Source of the DNA: Candidatus Pantoea gossypiicola
GTDB taxonomy: Bacteria; Pseudomonadota; Gammaproteobacteria; Enterobacterales; Enterobacteriaceae
NCBI RefSeq assembly: GCF_008632075.1
Contig: NZ_VWVM01000005.1
Span: forward strand, 62,001 to 126,000
DNA: 64,000 nt
Direction: 5' to 3'
This document shows positions 52,722-62,714 of the stretch, one piece after another. A model generated the notes under the pieces. The model made no database searches. It worked only from the letters and a program-made list of their open reading frames with translations, and had not been told where the DNA came from. Made by a program: the position numbers and the translations under genes. The stretch's first letter is position 1. Each line of letters starts with the position of its first letter.

Positions 52722-54038
52722 ATGCAGAATGTCATGGCAGAGCAGCAAGCATACTCCGATAACAGCCTGTTACTGGATGCACGCGAGCAGAACGTGCCGC
52801 GCGGTGTAGTGACCGCCCATCCGCTGGTGATTGAACGCGCCAGAGGCAGTGAAGTGTGGGACGTTGAGGGCAATCGCTATCTTGACTTTGTTGGCGGTAT
52901 TGGCGTGCTGAATGTCGGCCACAATCACCCGGCGGTAGTCAATGCAGTGACCCGCCAGCTTGGTCTGGTGTCACACGCCTGTTTTCAGGTGGTGGCCTAT
53001 CCGGGCTACATCGAGCTGGCGCAGCGGCTGAATAAACTGGTGGGCGGCGATGAGGCGTACAAAAGTGTCTTCTTCACCAGCGGTGCCGAAGCGGTGGAAA
53101 ATGCGGTGAAAATTGCCCGCTCACACACCCAGCGCCCCGGCATCATCGCGTTTGATGGCGCGTTTCATGGCCGCACGCTGCTGGGCGTCACCCTGACCGG
53201 CATGTCCGCGCCGTACAAACAGAACTTTGGCCCGTTCCCCGGCGACATCTATCGTCTTCCCTTCCCGAATCCACTGCACGGCGTGACGGAAGCGGACTGC
53301 CTGAAGGCGCTGGATCAGCTATTCGCGGTGCAAATCCTGCCGGAGCGTGTGGCGGCGATTATCATTGAACCGGTTCAGGGCGATGGCGGCTTCCTGCCAG
53401 CCGGGCCAGCCTTTATGCAGGCGCTGCGTCGCATTACCAGCCAGCACGGTATTCTGCTGATTTGTGATGAAGTGCAGTCCGGCTTCGGACGTACCGGCAC
53501 GATGTTCGCCTTCCAGCAGCTGGGTATCAAACCGGATTTAATCACTCTGGCAAAAAGTCTGGGCGGCGGTCTGCCCATTTCCGGCGTAGTCGGTCGGGCG
53601 GCGATCATGGATGCGCCCACGCCTGGCGGGTTAGGCGGCACCTATGGCGGCAACGCGCTGGGCTGTGCGGCGGCGCTGGCGGTGCTGGATCTGTTTGAGC
53701 ATGAGAACCTGCTGCAGCGTTCCTGTCAGCTCGGTGAACAGCTCAATGCCCGTCTGCGACAGCTGGCGGATAAATATGCCTGCATTGGTGACGTGCGCGG
53801 CGTGGGCTTTATGCAGGCGGTGGAAATCCTCGATTTCGAAACCGGCCGTCCCGATGCGGCGCTGACCCAGAAGATCCTCGACAGCGCCTGTCAGGAAGGG
53901 CTGCTGCTGATTAAGTGCGGCCTGCATCGGAACACTATCCGTTTCCTGGCACCGCTGGTTACCACCGACTCACAGCTGGAAGAGGCGCTGCATATTTTCG
54001 ATATTGCGCTGGCCCGTGCCACCGGGCGGCTGGGTTAA
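52722..54038 (+). CDS. Class III aminotransferase, GabT/PuuE-like
   Basis: The 438-residue PLP enzyme has VWDVEGNRYLDFVGGIGVLN, GAEAVENAVKIAR, AFDGAFHGRTLLG, LICDEVQSGFGRTGTMFA and the PLP lysine in LITLAKSLGGGLPISGV. It resembles 4-aminobutyrate aminotransferases. It would hand succinate semialdehyde to the nearby GabD if GABA is an intermediate. MAEQQ at 52734 is an alternative start. It is the last gene of the operon. Confidence 0.9.
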   Translation: MQNVMAEQQAYSDNSLLLDAREQNVPRGVVTAHPLVIERARGSEVWDVEGNRYLDFVGGIGVLNVGHNHPAVVNAVTRQLGLVSHACFQVVAYPGYIELAQRLNKLVGGDEAYKSVFFTSGAEAVENAVKIARSHTQRPGIIAFDGAFHGRTLLGVTLTGMSAPYKQNFGPFPGDIYRLPFPNPLHGVTEADCLKALDQLFAVQILPERVAAIIIEPVQGDGGFLPAGPAFMQALRRITSQHGILLICDEVQSGFGRTGTMFAFQQLGIKPDLITLAKSLGGGLPISGVVGRAAIMDAPTPGGLGGTYGGNALGCAAALAVLDLFEHENLLQRSCQLGEQLNARLRQLADKYACIGDVRGVGFMQAVEILDFETGRPDAALTQKILDSACQEGLLLIKCGLHRNTIRFLAPLVTTDSQLEEALHIFDIALARATGRLG

Positions 54039-54203
54039 ACCCTATTCCTCATTGATTTTGTTGGATTAATTTGAAAATCTCCCGCTGGTATAACCACTGC
54101 GAAGCGCTGGCGCGTTTGCAGTAAAGCATGTTATATCTTCGGGAGGTTCTGAACATTTGATTGCGCGCCTGGCCCAACAGGCTCTGACAATGAGGGGGGT
54201 GCT

Positions 54204-54716
54204 ATGAACGGCTTAATGAAACTCGACCGCATCGACATCAACATCCTGGTGCAACTCCAGAAAGATGGCCGTATCAGCAACGTTAACCTCGCCGACGCCG
54301 TAGGCCTCTCGCCCAGCCCCTGTCTGCAACGGGTCAAACGTCTGGAACAGGCCGGTTTTATCACCGGTTATGAAGCGCACATTAATCTCACCCGCATCAC
54401 CGATTCAGTGACCGTCTTTACCGAAGTCACCCTGTCCGGCCATCGCCGCGAAGATTTTATGAAATTTGAAAGTGCGATGCGCGACGTCGATGAACTGATG
54501 GAGTGCCATCTGATCACCGGCGGCTATGACTATCTGCTGCGCTTTATTACCCGCAGCATTGAACATTACCAGGAAGTGATTGAGAAGATGCTCGACGCGC
54601 AGATCGGCATCGATAAGTACTTCAGCTATATCGTCATCAAATCCCCCATCATGAAAAGCAGCGTGCCGTTGCGATCGCTCATCGGCAAACATAATTCGGT
54701 CGAATTCGGCGTATAA
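54204..54716 (+). CDS. Lrp/AsnC-family regulator
   Basis: The 170-residue protein has an N-terminal HTH (KLDRIDINILVQLQKDGRIS, NVNLADAVGLSPSPCLQRVK) and a C-terminal RAM domain (TVFTEVTLSGH..MECHLITGGYDYLL). It closely follows the Lrp pattern and likely responds to an amino acid. It is read in the same direction as the catabolic operon and may control it or the hyu genes. The start follows GAGGGGGGTGCT. Confidence 0.92.
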   Translation: MNGLMKLDRIDINILVQLQKDGRISNVNLADAVGLSPSPCLQRVKRLEQAGFITGYEAHINLTRITDSVTVFTEVTLSGHRREDFMKFESAMRDVDELMECHLITGGYDYLLRFITRSIEHYQEVIEKMLDAQIGIDKYFSYIVIKSPIMKSSVPLRSLIGKHNSVEFGV

Positions 54717-54970
54717 CGGGCGGTCGCCCCTCGCCACCTCCCCGGTGGAGAGGGCGGCCACACGCATTGTTTCTGTCTGCTGTTCACCTCAACTAACGTT
54801 GCTCACAGACGGTCCTTCCTTTTGCCCTTTAACCTTTGCGATTTTTCCCTCAGCATAAAATTTTTTCCCTGCCCAAAATTCAGTCGCTCTGTCCGGTTTT
54901 GTCGCGTGCTACGGCCTTAATCGTTGAGCGAAGCCTTTTACACTGAATTCAACCGATACAAGGAGTTGTC

Positions 54971-55417
54971 ATGGACTCATTACAGATTGCTGACCAGCAG
55001 TGGCAGCGCGATGCGTTCACTGTCTCTACCGATCGCCAGCGGCTCGATCTGGCCTGGATCCACATCCAGCTGGCGGAGAAGTCCTACTGGGCCAAAGGCC
55101 AGCCGGAAGCGAAAACCCGGCGGGCGATTGCCGGTTCCCTGCCGTTTGGCCTCTATCACCAGCAGGCACAGATTGGCTTTGCCCGACTGATCACCGACTA
55201 CACCCGCTTTGGCTGGCTGTGCGACGTGATGATTGATGAAAACTGGCGTGGTCACGGACTGGGTAGCTGGCTGGCGACCTGTGTTCGTGAACACCCGGAG
55301 CTGCAAACGGTGCATCGCTGGATGCTCTCAACCCAGGATGCGCATCAGGTCTACCAGCGGCTCGGCTGGCGTGTGGTGCAGCATCCCGAGACGCTGATGG
55401 AATTTCCCCCTTCCTGA
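54971..55417 (+). CDS. GNAT-family acetyltransferase
   Basis: The 148-residue single-domain GNAT has LAWIHIQLAEKSYWAKGQPE and the acetyl-CoA motif VMIDENWRGHGLGSWLATCV, with VYQRLGWRVV near the end. The start follows AAGGAGTTGTC. It lies 18 bp before hyuA, suggesting co-transcription. The substrate is unknown. Confidence 0.88.
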   Translation: MDSLQIADQQWQRDAFTVSTDRQRLDLAWIHIQLAEKSYWAKGQPEAKTRRAIAGSLPFGLYHQQAQIGFARLITDYTRFGWLCDVMIDENWRGHGLGSWLATCVREHPELQTVHRWMLSTQDAHQVYQRLGWRVVQHPETLMEFPPS

Positions 55418-55435
55418 CACTGGAGTTAACCCGAT

Positions 55436-57481
55436 ATGCGATACCGCGTTGGCGTGGATATTGGTGGTTCCTTTACCGATTTCGCCGTGCTCGATCAGCA
55501 AACGAACCAGATCCACACCCTGAAGGTCCTGTCGCGACCGGACAAGCCCGGCAGCGAAATCTTAACCGGGCTGGCGCAGTTTCAGCAGCAGCAGGGCATT
55601 GATCCCGCTGAGATTGGCTACTTCACTCACGGTACCACGGTAGGCATCAACGCGGTGATCCAGCGGCGCGGCGTGCGGCTGGCGCTGTTTGCTACCGAGG
55701 GCTTCTGCGATGTGCTGGAGCTGGCCCGGCTGAAAATTCCGCATATCCACGACCTTTTCTCACGGCGTGCAGCACCGCTGATTACCCGCGACAGGGTGTT
55801 TGCCATCCGCGAACGCAGTGACGCGCAGGGCAACATACTGCAACCCGTGGATCGCCAGAGCGTGCTCAACGCTATCGATCAGGCACGCGCCGCCGGCTGT
55901 CAGGGCATTGTGGTCTCGCTGCTGCACAGCTATCGCAACCGACACAATGAAGCGGCGGTAAAAGCGATTATCGATGAGGTGGCACCTGAACTGCTGACCT
56001 CCTGTTCCGCCGACATCTGGCCGATCATCCGCGAATATGAACGCACCATTACCGCCACCATCAACGCTTACGTGCAGCCGATGGTGATCCACTACCTGGA
56101 ATCCTTTGAGCAGGCACTGCAACGGCTTGGCGTGAAGCCGCCGCCGCGCATCACCAAATCCAACGGCGGGGTCATGGGCGTCGACCAGGCGAAGCGCGAA
56201 TGTGTGCAGATGGTGCTCTCCGGCACCGCCTCCGGCGTGATTGGTGCCAGTTACCTCGCCAGCGCCTGCGGTTTTGACAAAATTCTCAGCCTGGATATCG
56301 GCGGTACCAGCGCCGACGTGGCGGTGATCATCGACGGCAAGGTGGCGCAGGGCAACGGCGAGATCATCGGGGATTTCCCGATCTTTATTCCTTCCGTCGC
56401 TGTGACTTCGGTGGGTCAGGGCGGCGGCTCGCTGGCGTGGATTGATGGGCAGGGCGTATTGCAGATGGGGCCGGACAGCGCCGGTTCGCTGCCGGGCCCG
56501 GTCTGCTTCCAGCGCGGCGGCACGCAGCCGACCGCCACCGATGCCTTTGCCGCCTGCGGCATGATGGGCCATGGCGCACTGGGTTATGACGCGGTGACGG
56601 TGGATGTCGCCGCCGCCTGTGCCGCCTGGCAGCCGCTGGCGGATGCGCTCGCGATTTCGGTCGAAGAAACCGCCGAAACTGCTATCCAGCTGGCCATCTC
56701 CAGCATGTACAGCGACACCAGCGGCCTGCTGTCACGCTTTGGCCTCGATCCCCGTGAATTCTGGTTCCTGGCCTTTGGTGGCGCGGGACCGATGATGGGC
56801 TGTTTTCTCGCTCGCGAACTGAACATGAAAGGAGTAATCGTGCCGCCGACGCCGGGCGTGCTCTCCGCGCTGGGCGGGCTGGTAGCGGACATCCGTAACG
56901 ATTTTATCCGCACACTCTACGGCGATCTGACGCCTGCGCTGGCCGACACCTTAGCCAGTGAAGCCGAAGCCTTGCAGCAGCGCGCCTGCGGCTGGCTGAC
57001 GCAGGAGCACGGCAGCGACATGTCCTACAGCCTGCAGTTCAGCGCGGATATGCGCTATCGCGGTCAGTCTTTTGAGATCGACGTGCCGCTGGAGGCGATC
57101 TGGCTGACACAGGCGGACTTTGCTGCGCTGCATGACGCCTTTGATCGTCAGCACCAGCAGCTGTTTGGTCACTGCGACCCGCAGGCGCCCGTGCAGCTGA
57201 TCAACCTGCGGCTGGTCATCGCCTCGCCGACGCCGAAACCGGTACTCAATACACTTCCCTCCGCCACAGCACCCGTCCCGGTGCTGAAACAGACCAGAGC
57301 CTGGATCGACGGCGGCTGGCATCAGGTCGATTTAGTGCTGCGCTCTGTGCTGCGCGCCGGACATCAGCTCAGTGGCCCGGTCATCATCGCCCAGGACGAC
57401 TGCACCACCTGCGTGCCGCCCGGCATGGGCGTCACGGTCGACTCATTCGGTAATCTGCTCATCACGGCGAACGAGGCATAA
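55436..57481 (+). CDS. hyuA: Hydantoinase/oxoprolinase subunit A-like
   Basis: The 681-residue protein starts with the ASKHA-type YRVGVDIGGSFTDFAVLDQQ and contains YFTHGTTVGINAVIQRRGVR, KSNGGVMGVDQA, LSLDIGGTSADVAVI and FGGAGPMMG. HyuA-type subunits hydrolyse ATP and, with HyuB, open lactam or hydantoin rings such as N-methylhydantoin or 5-oxoproline. Length is normal. The hyuB-like gene begins one base after its stop. Confidence 0.92.
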   Translation: MRYRVGVDIGGSFTDFAVLDQQTNQIHTLKVLSRPDKPGSEILTGLAQFQQQQGIDPAEIGYFTHGTTVGINAVIQRRGVRLALFATEGFCDVLELARLKIPHIHDLFSRRAAPLITRDRVFAIRERSDAQGNILQPVDRQSVLNAIDQARAAGCQGIVVSLLHSYRNRHNEAAVKAIIDEVAPELLTSCSADIWPIIREYERTITATINAYVQPMVIHYLESFEQALQRLGVKPPPRITKSNGGVMGVDQAKRECVQMVLSGTASGVIGASYLASACGFDKILSLDIGGTSADVAVIIDGKVAQGNGEIIGDFPIFIPSVAVTSVGQGGGSLAWIDGQGVLQMGPDSAGSLPGPVCFQRGGTQPTATDAFAACGMMGHGALGYDAVTVDVAAACAAWQPLADALAISVEETAETAIQLAISSMYSDTSGLLSRFGLDPREFWFLAFGGAGPMMGCFLARELNMKGVIVPPTPGVLSALGGLVADIRNDFIRTLYGDLTPALADTLASEAEALQQRACGWLTQEHGSDMSYSLQFSADMRYRGQSFEIDVPLEAIWLTQADFAALHDAFDRQHQQLFGHCDPQAPVQLINLRLVIASPTPKPVLNTLPSATAPVPVLKQTRAWIDGGWHQVDLVLRSVLRAGHQLSGPVIIAQDDCTTCVPPGMGVTVDSFGNLLITANEA

Positions 57482-57482
57482 C

Positions 57483-59441
57483 ATGGCGATTGACGGACGT
57501 AACTTACAGATCCTGGCGAATTACTGCGCCGCCGCGGCCGATGCGATGGCCTTTACGCTGATGCGCACCGCGCACTCCACCTTCGTGAAAGAGACGGAAG
57601 ACTTTTCCTGCCAGATCGTCAGCCGCAGCGGGCTGGCATTTGCCTCGCCGCGCAGCTTCGGCGCGCCCTGGTACAGCGGCATCGACTATGCGCCGGTGCT
57701 GGCGCTGATAGAGGAGTACGCCGAGGGCGACATCTGCATCACCAACGACGCCTATGCCGGCAACGTGGCGACTCACTCGCCCGATATCCACATCTGGAAG
57801 CCAGTGTTCCATCAGGGCGAAATCGTCTGCTTCGTGGTGGGTCACATTCATAACACCGACGTCGGCGGCGCAGTGCCCGCCTCGCTGTCGCGTGCGCTGA
57901 CCGATATCGTGCAGGAGGGGATCCGCATCCCGCCGCTGAAGATCATGCAACAGGGGCAGCTCAACGAGGAGGTTGCCAGCATTATGCGGCTCAACGTCCG
58001 GGTGCCGGACCAGAACTGGGGCGATTTTAAGGCGCAGCTGGCGTCGGTGAACGTGGGCGAGCGCAAAATCCACGACATCATTACCCGGTTTGGCATTGAT
58101 GATTTTTTGCAGGGCATTGAGGGCATTCTCGATTACGCCGAAGCGCAGGCGCGCACGATTATCAGTACCATTCCCGACGGTGAATACTTTTATGCCGACT
58201 ACGCCGATGAAGATGGCGAGGGCGGCTATCCCTGCCGCATCGCCATTACGCTGCGGGTGCAGGGCGATCGGCTGGAGCTGGACTATACCGGCAGCGATCC
58301 GCAGCTGGCGTCGTCGCTGAACATGCCGACCGGCGGGCGCGAGCGGCATCCGCTGGCGCTGGTGGGCGTCACCTATGTGCTATCAACGTTGGACCGTTCG
58401 CTGCTGCTTAACGCCGGTACGCTGCGACCCACCCGGGCAATTCTGCCGCCAGGCACGGTGATGAACTGCGAAGCGCCTGCGGCGGTGGGGATGCGCTCGC
58501 TGACCTGTGCGCTGTCGCAGATTGCAACGATTGGCGTTTTTTCGCTGGCGATGCCAGACCGTCTGCCCGCGAATTCACCGGGCGGCAACTCGATCATGAA
58601 CATCCGCACCCAGACGCACAACCGCAGCGTGGTCGCCTCACTGGGTCCGGTGGGCGGCGGCGCAGGTGGCACGCCGCGTCATGATGGACCCGACGGTTCC
58701 GGCGGGCTTTCCGCCTTTCTGAAAAATACCCCGATTGAGATCAACGAAGCGGAAGTGCCGATTCGCTTCCATCGCTACGGCCTGGCGCAGGACAGCGCCG
58801 GTGCCGGTCGCTATCGCGGCGGCTTAGCCACCGAAATGGCGTTTGAAATTTTCGCCCCCAATACCACGATCACCGCGCGCAACCGTAACCGGTCAGTGTT
58901 TGCCTCGGCGGGTGTAGTGGGCGGGCAGAGCGGCGCGCTGTCGACCTTCCGTACCCGGCGCAACGGAGAGGTTATTAATCACGGTAACACCGATGTGATC
59001 CACTGCCAGCCGGGTGATGTGGTCGACGTACGCGGTCCCGGCGCGGGCGGTTACGGCCTGCCATCGCAGCGTAATAGTGAGGCGGTCATGCAGGATGTGC
59101 GCTGCGGCTATCTCAGCGTGGCGGCGGCCAGGGCGCAGTATGGGGTAGTGGTCGTGGATAACCGCGTGGATCGTGAAGCGACAGAACGCCTGCGTGCCGA
59201 CATGCCACAGCAGCCTGCGCACCATTTTGAGCATGGTGAAGCACGCCAGCGCTTTGAAACGCTCTGGACGCCTCAGCGTTATCGGTTACTGACGACTTTT
59301 CTGGCAACCGCGCCGGTGAGCTGGCGTCACTTCCTGAAAACCCAGGTATTCCGTGCCGTGGAGGAGACAGGCGAAACGGCGGATATGGCGCAAATATTCA
59401 GTGATTTGCGTCAGCGATACCCGGCAATGGCCAACAGTTAA
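57483..59441 (+). CDS. hyuB: Hydantoinase/oxoprolinase subunit B-like
   Basis: The 652-residue protein has NYCAAAADAMAFTLMRTAHS, TNDAYAGNVATHSPDIHIWK, VGHIHNTDVGGAVP and AGGTPRHDGPDGSGG, all HyuB-family segments. It forms the complex with HyuA. The ATG at 57483 follows directly on hyuA; a longer frame from 57372 runs inside hyuA and is rejected. The cyclic amide substrate is unknown. Confidence 0.93.
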   Translation: MAIDGRNLQILANYCAAAADAMAFTLMRTAHSTFVKETEDFSCQIVSRSGLAFASPRSFGAPWYSGIDYAPVLALIEEYAEGDICITNDAYAGNVATHSPDIHIWKPVFHQGEIVCFVVGHIHNTDVGGAVPASLSRALTDIVQEGIRIPPLKIMQQGQLNEEVASIMRLNVRVPDQNWGDFKAQLASVNVGERKIHDIITRFGIDDFLQGIEGILDYAEAQARTIISTIPDGEYFYADYADEDGEGGYPCRIAITLRVQGDRLELDYTGSDPQLASSLNMPTGGRERHPLALVGVTYVLSTLDRSLLLNAGTLRPTRAILPPGTVMNCEAPAAVGMRSLTCALSQIATIGVFSLAMPDRLPANSPGGNSIMNIRTQTHNRSVVASLGPVGGGAGGTPRHDGPDGSGGLSAFLKNTPIEINEAEVPIRFHRYGLAQDSAGAGRYRGGLATEMAFEIFAPNTTITARNRNRSVFASAGVVGGQSGALSTFRTRRNGEVINHGNTDVIHCQPGDVVDVRGPGAGGYGLPSQRNSEAVMQDVRCGYLSVAAARAQYGVVVVDNRVDREATERLRADMPQQPAHHFEHGEARQRFETLWTPQRYRLLTTFLATAPVSWRHFLKTQVFRAVEETGETADMAQIFSDLRQRYPAMANS

Positions 59442-59503
59442 CGGCGATGGCTCATCGTCTACTACGCTTTAAGTCTGTAAGGACAACGAGGGGAAACGCG
59501 ACG

Positions 59504-61285
59504 ATGAGCATGAAAACCAGTGATTTTTTTGTCCAGCGCCTGAAAGAGTGGGGCGTCACACGCATTTACGGCTATCCGGGAGACGGGATTAACGGCGTGC
59601 TGGGGGCGATTCAGCGTGCGAACGCCAAAGGCGACGGCATCGAATTTATTCAGGTGCGTCATGAAGAGATGGCGGCCTTTATGGCGGCCGGACACGCAAA
59701 ATTTACCGGTGAGCTGGGCGTCTGCCTGTCGACTGGCGGGCCGGGTGCCACCCACCTGCTGACCGGACTCTATGATGCCAAAATGGACCATGCCCCGGTG
59801 CTGGCCATTGCCGGACAGGCAGAGGCGACCGCGCGCGGTGCCAGTTACCAGCAGGAGATGAACCTGGATCGCATCTTCTCGGACGTCGCCAACTTCGTTC
59901 AGGAAGCCTCGACCACGACGCAGGTGCGCCATCTGCTGGACCGTGGCGTGCGCATCGCCAAAGCGCAAAACGGCGTGGCGGTGATTATCATCCCTAAAGA
60001 TATTCAGGATGAAGAGTGGCAGCCGCCGCAACATCTGCACGGCTTTACCCATTCCGGCAGCGGCTATCAGCGTCCTAAAGTCATTCCTTACGAAGCGGAC
60101 CTGCAACGTGCGGCCGAGGTGCTTAATGCCGGTAAAAAAGTGGCGATTCTGATTGGCGCAGGCGCACGCGACGCCGCCGTTGAGGTGGTTCAGGTCGCCA
60201 ATGTGCTGGGTGCAGGCGTGGCAAAAGCGCTGCTTGGCAAAGATGTATTGCCGGACGACGCACCTTTTGTCACCGGCTCGATTGGCCTGCTAGGCACCAA
60301 ACCTTCATCTGATTTAATGCAGAACTGCGACACCCTGCTGATGATCGGCAGTGGCTTTCCGTGGACGGAGTTCCTGCCGGAAGAAGGCAAGGCGCGTGCC
60401 GTGCAGATTGACATCGACCCGGCCATGCTTGGCCTGCGCTATCCCAGCGAAGTCAATCTGCATGGCGATGCGGCTGAAACCCTGCGTGCGCTGCTGCCGC
60501 TGCTGACCCACAAAGAGGACCGCAGCTGGCAGGAGGATATTGCGCTTCAGGTGCGTGACTGGTGGACGCTGATGGAAGAGCGCGCCATGGCACCCGCTAA
60601 TCCGGTCAATCCGCAGCGGGTAGTGTGGGAGATGTCACCGCAACTGCCGGACAACGCTATTGTCACATCGGATTCCGGCTCCTGCGCTAACTGGTTCGCC
60701 CGCGACTATCGCGTGAAGCAGGGGCAGCGCGCCTCGCTCTCCGGCGGCCTGGCCTGTATGGGCGCGGCGGTGCCTTACGCGATTGCGGCGAAATTTGCTC
60801 ACCCGGAGAAACCGGTGGTGGCGCTGGTGGGTGACGGCGCGATGCAGATGAACAACATGGCCGAGCTGATCACCATCCAGAAATACTGGCAGCAGTGGGC
60901 CGATCCGCGCCTGATCGTCTGCGTGTTCAACAACCAGGATCTTAATCAGGTTACCTGGGAGCAGCGCGTGATGGAGGGTAATCCGCGCTTTGATGCCTCG
61001 CAGCAGCTGCCGGACGTGAAGTATGCCGAGTTTGCGCAGTCGCTGGGGATGGTCGGAATTTATGTCGATAATCCTGACGATCTGGCCGGTGCCTGGCAGC
61101 GTGCGCTCCGCGCCGATCGTCCGGTCTTGCTGGAGGTGAAAACCGATCCGGAGGTCGCGCCGTTACCGCCGCACATCACCTTTAAGCAGGCAAAAGCCTT
61201 TATGGCGTCGATGGTGAAGGGCGATCGCGGGGCGGCGCAGATCATCAGCGACACCGCCAGTCAGCTGTTTCATAAAAAGCATTAA
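59504..61285 (+). CDS. Thiamine-diphosphate-dependent enzyme, pyruvate-oxidase-like
   Basis: The 593-residue enzyme has the N-terminal Pyr domain with RIYGYPGDGINGVLGAIQ and the catalytic glutamate region VRHEEMAAFMAAGHAKFTGE, a central domain (about 200-330), and the C-terminal PP domain with VGDGAMQMNNMAEL and FNNQDLNQVTWEQRV. It resembles YdaP/PoxB-type oxidases or related decarboxylases of 2-oxo acids. A stem-loop follows it. The ATG at 59504 follows GAGGGGAAACGCGACG. Confidence 0.88.
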   Translation: MSMKTSDFFVQRLKEWGVTRIYGYPGDGINGVLGAIQRANAKGDGIEFIQVRHEEMAAFMAAGHAKFTGELGVCLSTGGPGATHLLTGLYDAKMDHAPVLAIAGQAEATARGASYQQEMNLDRIFSDVANFVQEASTTTQVRHLLDRGVRIAKAQNGVAVIIIPKDIQDEEWQPPQHLHGFTHSGSGYQRPKVIPYEADLQRAAEVLNAGKKVAILIGAGARDAAVEVVQVANVLGAGVAKALLGKDVLPDDAPFVTGSIGLLGTKPSSDLMQNCDTLLMIGSGFPWTEFLPEEGKARAVQIDIDPAMLGLRYPSEVNLHGDAAETLRALLPLLTHKEDRSWQEDIALQVRDWWTLMEERAMAPANPVNPQRVVWEMSPQLPDNAIVTSDSGSCANWFARDYRVKQGQRASLSGGLACMGAAVPYAIAAKFAHPEKPVVALVGDGAMQMNNMAELITIQKYWQQWADPRLIVCVFNNQDLNQVTWEQRVMEGNPRFDASQQLPDVKYAEFAQSLGMVGIYVDNPDDLAGAWQRALRADRPVLLEVKTDPEVAPLPPHITFKQAKAFMASMVKGDRGAAQIISDTASQLFHKKH

Positions 61286-61291
61286 GGGCTA

Positions 61292-61313
61292 AGTGAGGCG
61301 GTCGCGCCTCACT
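61292..61313 (+). terminator. Stem-loop after the ThDP enzyme gene
   Basis: AGTGAGGCG (61292-61300) pairs with CGCCTCACT (61305-61313) around a 4-nt loop. There is no clear T-run, so it may be a weak or partial terminator. Confidence 0.4.
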
Positions 61314-61383
61314 AATCTTGATCCCCGGATGCAGTCGCGTCCGGGTCTTAAACCACATCATCAAACTTATCGGGAGTCTTAAC

Positions 61384-62226
61384 ATGACTGCTCATTCCAG
61401 CCCTGTCTGGTTAATCTCGGGATGTTCGACCGGTTTTGGTCGTGAACTGGCGCAGCAGACCATCGCACGTGGTTTTAACGTGGTGGTGACGGCGCGTGAT
61501 ACGTCGTCGATTGCCGATCTGGTTGAAGGACACGATAACGCACTGGCGGTGGCGCTGGATGTGACCCGTCAGGCGAGCATCGACCAGGCCGTCAGCGCAG
61601 CACTGGACGCCTTTGGCACCATTGATGTGCTGGTAAACAACGCCGGTTACGGCTATCAGAGTTCGGTGGAAGAGGGTGTGGAAAGTGAAATCCGCGCCCA
61701 GTTTGATGCCAACGTTTTTGGCCTGTTCGCCCTGACGCGCGCCGTGCTGCCTGCGATGCGCAAGGCGCGCAGCGGTCATGTCATCAACATTACCTCCGTG
61801 GCAGGCCTGATTGGCTTTGCCAGCTCAGGCTACTACTCTGCCAGCAAGCATGCGGTGGAAGGCTGGTCCGATTCACTGGCGCTGGAAGCGGGGCCGCTGG
61901 GTATTCACGTCACCTGCGTCGAGCCTGGTCCGTTCCGCACCGACTGGGCCGGACGCTCACTGCATCAGACGCCGAGTCACTTGCCGGAATATGCAGAGAC
62001 CGCGGCTGCGCGGATGAAAGCCACCGCCGAATACAGCGGTACTCAGAAAGGCGATCCGGCGCGGGCTGCCACGGCAATGATCGCCATCACCGAACATGAC
62101 AACCCGCCACGCCATCTGGTAATGGGGGCCTGGGGCCATGACGCCGTTACCAGCAAGCTCAAAGAGCGTCTGGCTGAGATCGAAGCGTGGAAAAAGACGT
62201 CGGTGGAGACGGATTTTCCGGAGTAG
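61384..62226 (+). CDS. Short-chain dehydrogenase/reductase
   Basis: The 280-residue classical SDR has the cofactor motif ISGCSTGFGRELAQQ (near 11-25), NNAGYG, the catalytic serine in NITSVAGLIGF and YYSASKHAVEG (Y and K). It probably uses NADP(H). The ATG at 61384 follows GGGAGTCTTAAC. It is the last rightward gene before convergent transcription. No substrate can be named. Confidence 0.92.
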   Translation: MTAHSSPVWLISGCSTGFGRELAQQTIARGFNVVVTARDTSSIADLVEGHDNALAVALDVTRQASIDQAVSAALDAFGTIDVLVNNAGYGYQSSVEEGVESEIRAQFDANVFGLFALTRAVLPAMRKARSGHVINITSVAGLIGFASSGYYSASKHAVEGWSDSLALEAGPLGIHVTCVEPGPFRTDWAGRSLHQTPSHLPEYAETAAARMKATAEYSGTQKGDPARAATAMIAITEHDNPPRHLVMGAWGHDAVTSKLKERLAEIEAWKKTSVETDFPE

Positions 62227-62267
62227 AGGTGAGTGCTCTGTGGGTGGCGGGAAGCCGTTAAAATACG

Positions 62268-62290
62268 AAAGGCCCGTTTATCGGGCCTTT
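62268..62290. terminator. Bidirectional terminator between convergent genes
   Basis: AAAGGCCCG (62268-62276) pairs perfectly with CGGGCCTTT (62282-62290). Both strands have A/T runs at the stem ends, so it can serve the rightward SDR and the leftward 75-aa gene. Confidence 0.8.
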
Positions 62291-62295
62291 AAGCG

Positions 62296-62523
62296 CTAAT
62301 CGAGTACCTTAGCTTCCTGCGTTTCACGCGCATTCAGCTCTTTCAGCTTACGCCGCAACAGGGCAGATGAGGAACGTTTTCTCGCCTGAGCTAACTGGGC
62401 TTTAATGGCGGGCAGATCGGGCCGGGCCAGCCACTGAGCAATCAAAAGTGCCCTTAACTCCTGATATCGGGTTTCAACCGGAGCCAAAGGGGTTGTTTCA
62501 TCGTGTGTATCATAAAACGACAT
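62296..62523 (-). CDS. Small hypothetical helical protein (75 aa)
   Basis: The product, starting MSFYDTHDETTPLAPVETRY, is mostly charged helix (KAQLAQARKRSSSALLRRKL). I do not recognise its family. The start follows GGGAGAGCTTGCT and the gene ends at a shared terminator, which supports its being real. Confidence 0.6.
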   Translation of the reverse strand: MSFYDTHDETTPLAPVETRYQELRALLIAQWLARPDLPAIKAQLAQARKRSSSALLRRKLKELNARETQEAKVLD

Positions 62524-62714
62524 AGCAAGCTCTCCCTGTAGTCACGACTTTATAAGCCTGGAAACAGTCCGGGATTAAAGGTTGCGGCGCTTTCTTTGGC
62601 AACCCTGTTCGGTGATTGTAGCGTAGTTCATTTTTTAACCCAGGCATGGCGTCGTGGAACGTCAAAACAGACTTCAGCCAGGCCATTAACCAAAAAGCAT
62701 CCTATGACATCACG

